Of a DNA stretch of 64,000 nt, positions 44,075 to 51,558 are shown one piece after another; the stretch's first letter is position 1, and each line of letters starts with the position of its first letter. The notes beneath the pieces were generated by a model, which saw nothing but the letters and a program-made list of their open reading frames with translations, was not told the origin of the DNA and searched no databases. Position numbers and translations under genes: made by a program. The stretch comes from Bdellovibrio sp. (GTDB taxonomy: Bacteria; Bdellovibrionota; Bacteriovoracia; Bacteriovoracales; Bacteriovoracaceae): contig JACPIU010000026.1 in NCBI GenBank assembly GCA_016187935.1, positions 366,142 through 430,141 on the forward strand, read 5' to 3'.

Positions 44075-44962
44075 ATGAGCGAAATAGTATGGCTCTTGGG
44101 CGAAAAGGGATTAATTGCGGTAATAGGATTAATGTTTTTTCTCTTTTGCTATAAGTACTCTACTGGGATTTTTGAATGGATTGAGAAACAAACGCTTGGA
44201 ACTCGATCTTATATCATGGAAAAATTTGAATTGCTTTTTATTGAAGTCAAAGAGCAACATATAACCTATGTCCTTCTTCTTTTGTCGGTTGGATTAGGCT
44301 TTATTACCTTGGCCATTATGGGAGTACTTGGGCATTGGATGCTGGGGGCATTCTTGGCCGGGATATTATCATTTATAGGATTTAAAATTCCGAAGCCAAT
44401 CGTTAATTATCTCTACAAGAAGCGAATAAAGCAGTATTCTGGGCAAATGGTAGATGCCCTCACTCTATTGGCGAACGGGTTACGTGCAGGTCTCTCCGTA
44501 CCTCAGGCGATTGGGATGATTGTGGATGAGATGCCTCCGCCTGTTTCGCAAGAATTTAATCTCATTCTCCAGCAAAATAAAATTGGAGTCACATTGGAAG
44601 AATGTTTTGAAGGGCTCGCCAAACGTGTTCCGACTGAAGACAATGACATGTTTGTAACCAGTGTGAACATCCTACGCGAGACTGGTGGTAACTTGGCGGA
44701 AACATTTGATACAATAGTAAGTGTCATTCGAGAGAGAGTTAGGCTTCAGTTAAAAATTGAACAACTAACTGCCTCGGGTATGTTTCAAGGACTTGTCATC
44801 GCGGCCATGCCATACGCGATCGGTTTTCTCTACTTTTTATCAGAACCGGAATCTATGATCAGGATGTTCCAGCATCCTGTAGGGCTTATAATAATGTTCG
44901 TGGCAGTTTGCCTTGACGCTGTCGGGTTGTTTATTATTTTGAAAATTGTTGATATTAAGTAA
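44075..44962 (+). CDS. tadB: Tad pilus inner-membrane platform protein TadB
   Basis: 295 residues with four hydrophobic segments and a GspF-type cytoplasmic domain: 'MVDALTLLANGLRAGLSVPQ' and 'FEGLAKRVPTEDNDMFVTSV' are characteristic. Most Tad systems encode a second paralogous platform protein, TadC, directly downstream; none is found here, the next gene being an RHS protein 136 bases on. TadC is therefore elsewhere or dispensed with. Confidence 0.9.
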   Translation: MSEIVWLLGEKGLIAVIGLMFFLFCYKYSTGIFEWIEKQTLGTRSYIMEKFELLFIEVKEQHITYVLLLLSVGLGFITLAIMGVLGHWMLGAFLAGILSFIGFKIPKPIVNYLYKKRIKQYSGQMVDALTLLANGLRAGLSVPQAIGMIVDEMPPPVSQEFNLILQQNKIGVTLEECFEGLAKRVPTEDNDMFVTSVNILRETGGNLAETFDTIVSVIRERVRLQLKIEQLTASGMFQGLVIAAMPYAIGFLYFLSEPESMIRMFQHPVGLIIMFVAVCLDAVGLFIILKIVDIK

Positions 44963-45051
44963 TTCTTGACAGTGTTAATTTATAGTTGGGGTGATGATAT
45001 TTTTGTATTAAAGTTAGAGCAAACAAGTTCCGAGAAGATTACGAGAGGGAT

Positions 45052-45068
45052 TTGGCTGATATTTTGAA
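45052..45068 (+). promoter_or_regulatory. Weak sigma-54-like element upstream of the RHS gene
   Basis: TTGGCTGATATTTTGAA: the -24 half (TTGGC) fits and the spacing to the -12 half is correct, but the invariant GC at -12 reads GA. It lies 31 bases before the ATG. A TTGACA at 44966-44971 is a competing -35 element, though without a good -10 partner. Confidence 0.25.
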
Positions 45069-45098
45069 ATGTAAAGAATATAGCAAAGGAAGATTACA

Positions 45099-46724
45099 AT
45101 GAAACGCATCCTAGTTTTACTGGCTTTGGTCTTGGGATCATTTGTCGCCTATGGTGGGGTTAATCTGAAAAATGGAAATTTTTATATTACCTACACCGAT
45201 ATTGTTGTTCCTGGCGGAGGTAATGATCTCTTTATTTCTAGGACGTATAACTCTCAAGCTACTGCCAAAGGTTGGTTTGGTCTCAGTTGGGGTTCTGACT
45301 ACGAGACTTATTTGGTAGTAGGACCAGATGGTTCGGTAACCATTCATGAAAATGGAACCGGGGCACAAACTCGATTTACTCCTAAAGAAGCTATTGACCC
45401 GGTCGCTGCGGCCAAGAAAGTTATTGATGCCATGCGGACCAAAACCACTCTTTCTGACAATGTTGCCGCTGACTTGCAGAAGAAACTGGCCAGTGATGCT
45501 GAATTACGCTCTGCCTATGCCCGTAAATTTAAAGTTGAAACTAGTCTTGCCGTTGGCACGGCCCTCTATTCCAATACACGTGGATTGCAAGAAGTACATC
45601 GATTAAAAGATGGATTTAGTCGATCATTTAATGATGGAAAAGTGGAATATTTTTCAGAAGAGGGAAAGCTTACCAAAATTCAAGATAAGCATGGTTATAC
45701 GGTTAATTTTGAGTATGACAAAGGATTGCTTCGAAGTATTAAAGATTCTCAGGCCAAGCAATTATTTTTTGAGTGGTATACAGATGGTAAAGTGAAACAT
45801 ATTTGGTCTGCAGGCGACAAGAAAACCGCATACAAATATGATGGGGATGATTTAATTGAATCTTTGGATGTCATGGGGAACATTTACAAGCATAAATATG
45901 ATACCAATCACAACATGGCAACCATTGAGTATTCTGACAATTCTAAAATGGAGATTGCCTATCAGAAAAATACGCGGTTTGTCTCTGAAATCAAATCACG
46001 TGATGGAATCACGACAAAATACAAATATGAAAATAACCCAAAGAATCCCGATTTCCATTATTGGACTATCGTTTCAAAAGTGGGCGCTGACGGGAAAACT
46101 GAGAACAATCGCTATGAATACGAGATTAAGTCCAAGCCGGATGGGTCCCAGTACACCTATCGCATTTTGACAGATGTCAGTGGAATGAGAACAGAAACTA
46201 TATATTCCGAATGCTGCTCTCTTCCTTTGAAAATTACTCGCGGCAAGCATGTCACGAATTTTGAATATAACGATAAAGGCTTGCTGGTTAAGAAAACTTC
46301 AACAAAGGGCGATTATATTGAAATTCAGTATCACCCAACGTTTAATAAAATTTCTCGTGTCATGAATAAAGATAGCTGGACTGGTTTTGAATACGATAAA
46401 AAAGGCAATCTCTCCAAGGCCACAAACAATGAAGGCAAGTCGGTACTTTTGATTTACGATGCCCAAGGAAGAATTACCAAGATGATCGACCATGAGAAGA
46501 AAACAAATGTAAAAAGGTCTTTATCTTTCAAGTACAATTCACTTGGCAAACCAGTTGAAATAGCTATGGAAAACGTTGGAAAGATAAATGTAGCTTACGA
46601 TAACTATGGTGAGATTAAAAAGGTTGAGTCTGATGCCGGCCATAAAATGGCTTTGCAAGTGACTCAGGCCTTTCAAGCACTTCTTTCTATCGTCAAGCCA
46701 GCTGGAGTTAATTTGAATATGTAG
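45099..46724 (+). CDS. Secreted short RHS/YD-repeat protein
   Basis: 541 residues. Signal peptide to about residue 19 (AYG), then a DUF6531-like RHS N-terminus ('GNFYITYTDIVVPGGGNDLF', 'SRTYNSQATAKGWFGLSWGS'), and about eight YD repeats of the 'G.v..YeYD..G.L' type (for example 'VNFEYDKGLLRSI', 'TGFEYDKKGNLSKATNN', 'LLIYDAQGRITKM'). It is far shorter than polymorphic RHS toxins and lacks the RHS core hyperconserved motif and any toxin tip; it ends after a short amphipathic stretch. It has one Cys-Cys pair (ECCS). It may be a surface adhesin or shell. AAGGAAG precedes the ATG. It lies between the Tad operon and three small secreted cysteine proteins. Confidence 0.8.
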   Translation: MKRILVLLALVLGSFVAYGGVNLKNGNFYITYTDIVVPGGGNDLFISRTYNSQATAKGWFGLSWGSDYETYLVVGPDGSVTIHENGTGAQTRFTPKEAIDPVAAAKKVIDAMRTKTTLSDNVAADLQKKLASDAELRSAYARKFKVETSLAVGTALYSNTRGLQEVHRLKDGFSRSFNDGKVEYFSEEGKLTKIQDKHGYTVNFEYDKGLLRSIKDSQAKQLFFEWYTDGKVKHIWSAGDKKTAYKYDGDDLIESLDVMGNIYKHKYDTNHNMATIEYSDNSKMEIAYQKNTRFVSEIKSRDGITTKYKYENNPKNPDFHYWTIVSKVGADGKTENNRYEYEIKSKPDGSQYTYRILTDVSGMRTETIYSECCSLPLKITRGKHVTNFEYNDKGLLVKKTSTKGDYIEIQYHPTFNKISRVMNKDSWTGFEYDKKGNLSKATNNEGKSVLLIYDAQGRITKMIDHEKKTNVKRSLSFKYNSLGKPVEIAMENVGKINVAYDNYGEIKKVESDAGHKMALQVTQAFQALLSIVKPAGVNLNM

Positions 46725-46862
46725 AGTGCCTACATTATAAGGCATTGGGGATACGAATTTTTGATAAGTTAGGAGCGAAGTTAGGAAAAATACAAACTTA
46801 AGGTGATAATAGCCAAACAGGCAATGGCGGACTGCCAATATACGAAGAGGAGAGGTTACACA

Positions 46863-47054
46863 ATGAAAATTAAAATTTTACTTGCTCTAATTATGCTCTG
46901 GTGTACGTATGTCATGACAGTTCAAAGTGAAACCGCACCTCCCGTAGGGGCAAATGCCGAGACCGATTGTACAGCTATTACGACGGGAACGGGTGGCGGT
47001 GCATCTGGCTCTGGTTCTGGTAGTGGTAGTGGTACGCATTCTTCGGATCATTAA
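46863..47054 (+). CDS. Small secreted single-cysteine protein, Gly/Ser tail (1 of 3)
   Basis: 63 residues with a strong GAGGAGAGG Shine-Dalgarno before the ATG at 46863. A signal peptide (about 1-22) is followed by about 40 residues of mature sequence: 'ETAPPVGANAETDCTAITTG', then a Gly-Ser repeat and an acidic/His end (THSSDH). The signal peptide has its own Cys, but the mature part has only one, in a DCT context. Followed by a strong terminator, so it is a separate transcript unless read from the RHS gene. No known family. Confidence 0.68.
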   Translation: MKIKILLALIMLWCTYVMTVQSETAPPVGANAETDCTAITTGTGGGASGSGSGSGSGTHSSDH

Positions 47055-47086
47055 AATCGAATTGTTTTATTTTAGTATTTCTTATC

Positions 47087-47119
47087 AAGGCACGGATTAA
47101 ACTCCGTGCCTTTTTTTTT
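47087..47119 (+). terminator. Rho-independent terminator after first small secreted protein
   Basis: AAGGCACGGA (47087-47096) pairs perfectly with TCCGTGCCTT (47103-47112), loop TTAAAC, followed by T7. Confidence 0.92.
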
Positions 47120-47191
47120 GTCACTGTCTGAAGTTTATACAGCCGTGAAAAAAATACTAGCTTTAACCCATTAAATTTGCGTGATAAAAAA

Positions 47192-47208
47192 TTGGCATTT
47201 CCATTGCA
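47192..47208 (+). promoter_or_regulatory. Sigma-54 promoter for second small secreted protein
   Basis: TTGGCATTTCCATTGCA matches the -24/-12 consensus TTGGCACG-N4-TTGCA with exact spacing; only the seventh and eighth bases differ. It is 50 bases before the ATG at 47258. An enhancer-binding activator would be required. Confidence 0.7.
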
Positions 47209-47257
47209 TCTCTTATGGCAGCGTAATTGAAATGAATAAATACGGAAGGGAGGCAAT

Positions 47258-47437
47258 ATGAAAAATGTAATCGGATTTTTAGTGGTAATCCAACTTGTAG
47301 TGGCAACAGTAGCTTTTGCTGCAGAATCAGAGTCTGACTGTACAGATGGTGTCCAGGCCGCACGTAATACATCTGGTGATGGGACAAATGCAGCTCCTAC
47401 GGTCACACCACCGACTGCACCAGTCTCAGAGCGATAA
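47258..47437 (+). CDS. Small secreted single-cysteine protein (2 of 3)
   Basis: 59 residues. GGGAGG lies 6 bases before the ATG at 47258. Signal peptide about residues 1-21 (AFA|AES), then 38 residues containing one Cys in 'ESDCTDGVQAARNTSGDG' and a Thr/Pro-rich tail ending SER. The segment from Cys onward aligns with protein 3 as C-x3-V-Q-x2-R-x-T. It is transcribed alone: a sigma-54 promoter is upstream and a terminator downstream. Confidence 0.7.
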   Translation: MKNVIGFLVVIQLVVATVAFAAESESDCTDGVQAARNTSGDGTNAAPTVTPPTAPVSER

Positions 47438-47470
47438 TTGTAAGTTTAAATTTTGATCATAATTTTTTAA

Positions 47471-47506
47471 GGCCCGCAAACGATATCAACTCTTTGCGGG
47501 CCTTGT
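47471..47506 (+). terminator. Terminator after second small secreted protein
   Basis: Perfect 10-bp stem GGCCCGCAAA (47471-47480) / TTTGCGGGCC (47493-47502), then TTGTT. The T run is short but the stem is very stable. Confidence 0.8.
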
Positions 47507-47511
47507 TATTT

Positions 47512-47609
47512 ATATACAGGACGTATGGTATGCCGACATGAGCAGGAGCGATTGTCGGCGATATACAGGACGTATGGTATGCCGACATGAGCAGGAGCGA
47601 TCATCGGCG
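47512..47609. repeat. Tandem duplication of a 49-bp unit
   Basis: Two head-to-tail copies, 47512-47560 and 47561-47609, identical at 47 of 49 positions. Each copy contains an inverted repeat around GCCGAC ... GTCGGC (47532-47559 in copy 1; two changes alter it in copy 2). The copies fill part of the 382-base gap between small proteins 2 and 3 (47438-47819), which otherwise holds the terminator and the sigma-54 element; I see no coding region in it. The repeats could be binding sites for an enhancer-binding protein. Confidence 0.85.
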
Positions 47610-47765
47610 CAAATGTTTCCCCAACGCTTTTTTATCCGTTTTTTCGCCTTAGTTCCTAAATCAGAAAAGTGTCAAAAAAATATACAGTCACTAATTTTAT
47701 ATGCACAAAGATTAATCAGAAATCTTTCAACGTATTGAAATAGCGGCTTTCTAGGAGTGGTGCCT

Positions 47766-47782
47766 TTGGTACGAAAGATGCA
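47766..47782 (+). promoter_or_regulatory. Sigma-54 promoter for third small secreted protein
   Basis: TTGGTACGAAAGATGCA matches TTGGCACG-N4-TTGCA with correct spacing; differences are the fifth and thirteenth bases, while the invariant GG and GC are kept. It is 38 bases before the ATG at 47820 and about 160 bases after the tandem repeat. Confidence 0.6.
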
Positions 47783-47819
47783 CATCATAAGACAACTAGG
47801 AACTAGCTGTGGAGAATTT

Positions 47820-48008
47820 ATGAAATTAAAATTTTTGGTAATGTTATTGATGACGGTATCTTTAAATGTTTCAGCTGTGGATGTAGGTGAAGATCAAAAA
47901 AGTGAATGCATTTACGCCGTTCAGTCGGGGCGATCCACTGATGATTCTTCAGCGACAGAAACTCATTCTCACAATGAGGAAGTAAAGCCAACAACGACTA
48001 CACGGTAG
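47820..48008 (+). CDS. Small secreted single-cysteine protein (3 of 3)
   Basis: 62 residues, ATG at 47820 after GGAG. Signal peptide about residues 1-19 (VSA|VDV), then a mature domain with one Cys in 'KSECIYAVQSGRSTDDSS' and a His/Glu/Thr-rich hydrophilic tail ending TTTTR. The C-x3-V-Q-x2-R-x-T motif is shared with protein 2. Upstream lie a sigma-54-type promoter and the 49-bp tandem repeat. It converges on the next gene with 6 bases between. Confidence 0.68.
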   Translation: MKLKFLVMLLMTVSLNVSAVDVGEDQKSECIYAVQSGRSTDDSSATETHSHNEEVKPTTTTR

Positions 48009-48014
48009 ATTACA

Positions 48015-48380
48015 CTAGCGGGACTCTTCGAGAATTTTTTTGAGGAGCATGCGTTCTTCTAAAGTGTAAGTATCCTCTGGAGTATTGCTTTGGTCTGCAA
48101 GGGTCGTTTGACTGTCAATCTTTAATTGTCTTGTTGGCGAGGATAGACCAGAAGAGACACGGTCTCTCTGTTCGGGAATATGGTGCCCTATCAAATTTAA
48201 GGAAGTGTCTTTCAGAAATAGCCATGCTTTTTTCGAACTTTTAACAATAAATGTTTGTGCCATTTCAGAATAGGGTGCCACACGAGTGTCGATTCGGTCG
48301 AAAATTGTTCGTCCGCCAATATCCAGAGAAAGAACAAAATAGCTGAGACAAAAATAGAACATTAATCGTATCAGCATCAT
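48015..48380 (-). CDS. Small membrane-anchored or secreted protein of unknown function
   Basis: 121 residues from ATGATG at 48380, preceded by GAGG at good distance; a GTG at 48404 would overlap the upstream gene. One N-terminal hydrophobic segment (about 4-22) then a soluble domain with no recognised family, a Ser/Thr/Gln-rich linker and a helical end ('YTLEERMLLKKILEESR'). It starts 10 bases after the CheY-like gene on the same strand, so it may be functionally tied to that regulator. Confidence 0.5.
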   Translation of the reverse strand: MMLIRLMFYFCLSYFVLSLDIGGRTIFDRIDTRVAPYSEMAQTFIVKSSKKAWLFLKDTSLNLIGHHIPEQRDRVSSGLSSPTRQLKIDSQTTLADQSNTPEDTYTLEERMLLKKILEESR

Positions 48381-48390
48381 AAAAACCTCA

Positions 48391-48792
48391 TCAATTAACA
48401 TCACTAAGGTGCAATTGCATCATTCTATTTACGGACATCAGAAGTTCCGTTGACCTAAATGGTTTTTTTAAGAAATCATTGGCACCATTTGAAATGGCTT
48501 CGATAACAAGGGAATCATTGTACAAACTTGACATCATGATCAAGCCAGCTTGTGCTTGGTTCTCGCGAATTTTATTGGCAAGCTCAAGACCGCTCACATC
48601 AGGCATAACAACATCAATAATATACAGATCAGCAGGGCCATTTTGCATTAACTTAAGCGCATCTTCAGCATTGGACACTTCCCCGACTACATTGTAACCT
48701 GCATCCTCTAAAATCTTAGCAATCGATTTACGAGAGAAATCTGAATCGTCAATGACGACAATTTTAAACGTTTTCTTAGGGTCATTATCCAT
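48391..48792 (-). CDS. CheY-like single-domain response regulator
   Basis: 133 residues, a receiver domain only. The acidic pocket is Asp15-Asp16, the phosphoacceptor Asp60 (in 'LYIIDVVMPD'), Ser88/Ser89 takes the place of the switch Thr, and Lys110 is in 'FLKKPF'. There is no output domain, so it signals by protein contact, as CheY does. No histidine kinase is adjacent. A perfect TATAAT lies at 48813-48818 (minus strand) about 20 bases upstream of the start, with only a weak -35 element. It is followed by the small membrane protein gene. Confidence 0.88.
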   Translation of the reverse strand: MDNDPKKTFKIVVIDDSDFSRKSIAKILEDAGYNVVGEVSNAEDALKLMQNGPADLYIIDVVMPDVSGLELANKIRENQAQAGLIMMSSLYNDSLVIEAISNGANDFLKKPFRSTELLMSVNRMMQLHLSDVN

Positions 48793-48872
48793 AGGAAATT
48801 CTACACACTCTCATTATACTCGAATGTTGTCAGGACAAGAAAAGATACATATTGCCGATGAGACAAGAAAGT

Positions 48873-48899
48873 TAAACCTGATTGGGTTATTCAGGTTTA
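48873..48899 (-). terminator. Likely terminator of second lon
   Basis: Nine-bp inverted repeat TAAACCTGA / TCAGGTTTA with a 9-base loop (48873-48899), starting 10 bases after the lon stop; on the minus strand it is followed by ACTTTCTT, only moderately T-rich. Confidence 0.5.
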
Positions 48900-48908
48900 T
48901 TGTGGACG

Positions 48909-51347
48909 CTAGGCCGCAACAGGCGGATTAGGGTCACGCGTTTTGGTTGATGGCCGTTTTATTGCACTTTTCTTGGAGAAGATCTTTTTCTTTTCCGCCC
49001 AACCTACGAGTGCGGAGTCCAAGACATCGTCAAGCGTTTTTGCCAACACAAATTTTAACTCTTGCTTATATTTGTCAGGAATATCAGCTAAGTCCTTTTC
49101 GTTGCGATGAGGAATTATAATCGTTTTGAGTCCCATTCTCATGGCCGCAAGAACCTTTTCCTTCAGTCCGCCGATGGGCAGAACTTTCCCGGTTAAAGTA
49201 ATTTCACCTGTCATAGCGACATCGCGTGAGATAGGCACACCAGTTAGAAGTGAAATGATGGACGTGGCCAACGTAACACCTGCACTAGGACCATCTTTGG
49301 GAATTGCACCTGCAGGAATATGGACATGGATTTCATTTTCTTCGAAAATCGATTCGTCTAAACCGAAGTCACTGGCCTTACTGCGAATATGCCCCATGGC
49401 AGCCTGTGCAGATTCCTTCATAACGTCACCTAATTGGCCGGTGAGGGTAATTCCCTTGCCTTTCATTTTCGTGGATTCAATGTATAGGATTTGACCTCCA
49501 AAACTGGTCCAAGCCAGACCTGTTGCAACACCCACTTCATCGAAAACTTTACGATCTTCCTCCGTGTAAGCTGGAGGCCCGAGATATTTATCAACTACAT
49601 CGGTGGAAATGATCGTTTTAGAAATTTCACCACGAGCTATTTTCATGGCCACTTTCCGGCAAAGTGCTCCAATTTTTCTTTCGAGGTTTCGTAACCCCGC
49701 TTCGTAGGTGTGATTACTGATGACAGTTTTAATACTATCATCACTAAATTCAACATGCTCACCAGTTAAACCATTTTCTTTCATTTGTTTTGGTATCAAA
49801 AACTTTTTACTTATAAAGATTTTTTCCTCGTGACTATAACCAGATAAATTCAGCACTTCGAGACGATCGCGCAATGGAGCGGGAATGGTCTCCAAAGAGT
49901 TACAGGTGGCAATGAACATAACGTTTGACAGATTGAAACTCAAATTCAAATAATGATCCCTGAAACTATGGTTCTGCTCTGGATCGAGAACTTCAAGAAG
50001 CGCACTGGCAGGATCGCCTCTAAAGTCGCCACCCATTTTATCGATTTCATCGAGCAAAATAACGGGATTATTGGTCTTAATTTGTTTGAGTGCCTGAATA
50101 ACTCTTCCTGGCATAGAGCCGACATAGGTACGGCGATGGCCTCGTATTTCAGCTTCGTCCTTGACACCACCTAAACTGATCCGAATAAATTCCCGGCCGG
50201 TAGCGCGGGCAATAGATTTTCCCAGCGAAGTTTTTCCAACTCCCGGTGGCCCTGACAAACATAGAATCGGTCCCCTCATGTCCCTGCCTTTCAGTGCCTT
50301 CACGGCCAGATATTCTAAAATTCGTTCTTTGACTTTTTCTAATTCAAAATGATCTTCATCTAGAACCTTTTGAGCGTAGTCCAGATCGAGAATCTCTTCA
50401 CTTGAAGTAGACCACGGAAGCTCTGTTAGCCATTCGAGATAGTTTCGAATGATACTGGCTTCGGAAGAATCAGGATGCATTTTTTCTAGACGTGTAATCT
50501 GTTTCTGGCACTCGCGATCGACATCAGGTGGCATCATCGCTTTTTTCAGTTTATCTCTAAATTCTGAAAATTCATCATTGATTTCTTGGTTTTCATCACC
50601 CAATTCAGATTTTATAGCTTTGATTTGCTCTCGCAGGAAATACTCTTTTTGAGTTTTGGACATTTCATCACGTGTAGCATTTTTGATTTTATGCTGCATG
50701 GAGATGATTTCGAGTTCGCGCACCAAAATTTCATTAATTTTATGCAATCGTTCTATTGGGTCAAGTGTCTCAAGAATTAATTGGGCTTCTGCCACATGCA
50801 AACTTAAGTTTGAAGCCACAAGATCGGCAAGCCGTCCTGCTTCGTGGATATCTTCTAAGACCATGAGAATATCAGGGGAAAGCATTTTCCCTTGAGTGAT
50901 CACTTTCTCAAGCTGCTCCTTCAAATTACGCATGAGGGCCTTGATGGCCATATCATCATTGGCAACTTTGCGATCTTCAATTTTCTCAATTCTCACTTTA
51001 TAGAATGGCTCAGTGTGGATAAATTCTTTGATACATGCTTTTGAAAGTCCCTGAACAAGAATTTTAATTCTGCCGTCAGGTAGTTTACGCATACGCATAA
51101 TCATCGCCAGAGTGCCTACATCGTAGATCTCGGACGGTTGCGGTGATTCGGCGGTAATGTCTTTTTGACTTGCGAGCAAAATCAATCGGTCATTTTTAGT
51201 CAATGCCTGTTCAACAGCTTCAATCGACGTCTCACGTCCTACAAATAACGGGATAATCATGTAGGGGTAAACGACGATATCTCTAATAGGCAAGAGGGGA
51301 ATCGTATCTTTAAATTCGATGTTATCACCCTCATAGTTAGTCGCCAT
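48909..51347 (-). CDS. lon: ATP-dependent Lon protease (second copy)
   Basis: 812 residues, with standard domain lengths. N-terminal LAN domain (starts 'IEFKDTIPLLPIRDIVVYPY'), AAA+ with GPPGVGKTS and 'VILLDEIDKMG', and S16 protease with Ser in KDGPSAGVT and Lys in GGLKEKVLAA. It lacks the insert found in the first copy and is the more ordinary Lon, so it is the likelier housekeeping enzyme. GAGGAG precedes the ATG. It is divergent from glmU with a gap of 211 bases. Basic C-terminal tail with Pro. Confidence 0.96.
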   Translation of the reverse strand: MATNYEGDNIEFKDTIPLLPIRDIVVYPYMIIPLFVGRETSIEAVEQALTKNDRLILLASQKDITAESPQPSEIYDVGTLAMIMRMRKLPDGRIKILVQGLSKACIKEFIHTEPFYKVRIEKIEDRKVANDDMAIKALMRNLKEQLEKVITQGKMLSPDILMVLEDIHEAGRLADLVASNLSLHVAEAQLILETLDPIERLHKINEILVRELEIISMQHKIKNATRDEMSKTQKEYFLREQIKAIKSELGDENQEINDEFSEFRDKLKKAMMPPDVDRECQKQITRLEKMHPDSSEASIIRNYLEWLTELPWSTSSEEILDLDYAQKVLDEDHFELEKVKERILEYLAVKALKGRDMRGPILCLSGPPGVGKTSLGKSIARATGREFIRISLGGVKDEAEIRGHRRTYVGSMPGRVIQALKQIKTNNPVILLDEIDKMGGDFRGDPASALLEVLDPEQNHSFRDHYLNLSFNLSNVMFIATCNSLETIPAPLRDRLEVLNLSGYSHEEKIFISKKFLIPKQMKENGLTGEHVEFSDDSIKTVISNHTYEAGLRNLERKIGALCRKVAMKIARGEISKTIISTDVVDKYLGPPAYTEEDRKVFDEVGVATGLAWTSFGGQILYIESTKMKGKGITLTGQLGDVMKESAQAAMGHIRSKASDFGLDESIFEENEIHVHIPAGAIPKDGPSAGVTLATSIISLLTGVPISRDVAMTGEITLTGKVLPIGGLKEKVLAAMRMGLKTIIIPHRNEKDLADIPDKYKQELKFVLAKTLDDVLDSALVGWAEKKKIFSKKSAIKRPSTKTRDPNPPVAA

Positions 51348-51558
51348 AATAATCTCCTCAAACTTCCTTGAGATTTACTTCCTACCAGCTCATCGGGAGA
51401 AATAGCGTAACTCTTTAAAGTTTTTATAGTTTTAAGCCTTTTTGTTTGAAAAAAATTGTTGTAATTTGATAGGACAATCGGAAAAAGTTGCCGTATTACC
51501 AATACTCATCGAGGTTTTGAGTGTTGGAGGAATTAACTTGGGAAAAGGAATTTAAGCA

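Noticed and set aside
44966..44990. Sigma-70 promoter for the RHS gene from the perfect TTGACA
   Set aside because: No acceptable -10 hexamer lies 16-18 bases downstream.
47538..47738. Plus-strand 66-codon open frame between small proteins 2 and 3
   Set aside because: It reads straight through the 49-bp tandem repeat, has no signal peptide, and its composition is unlike neighbouring genes; probably chance.
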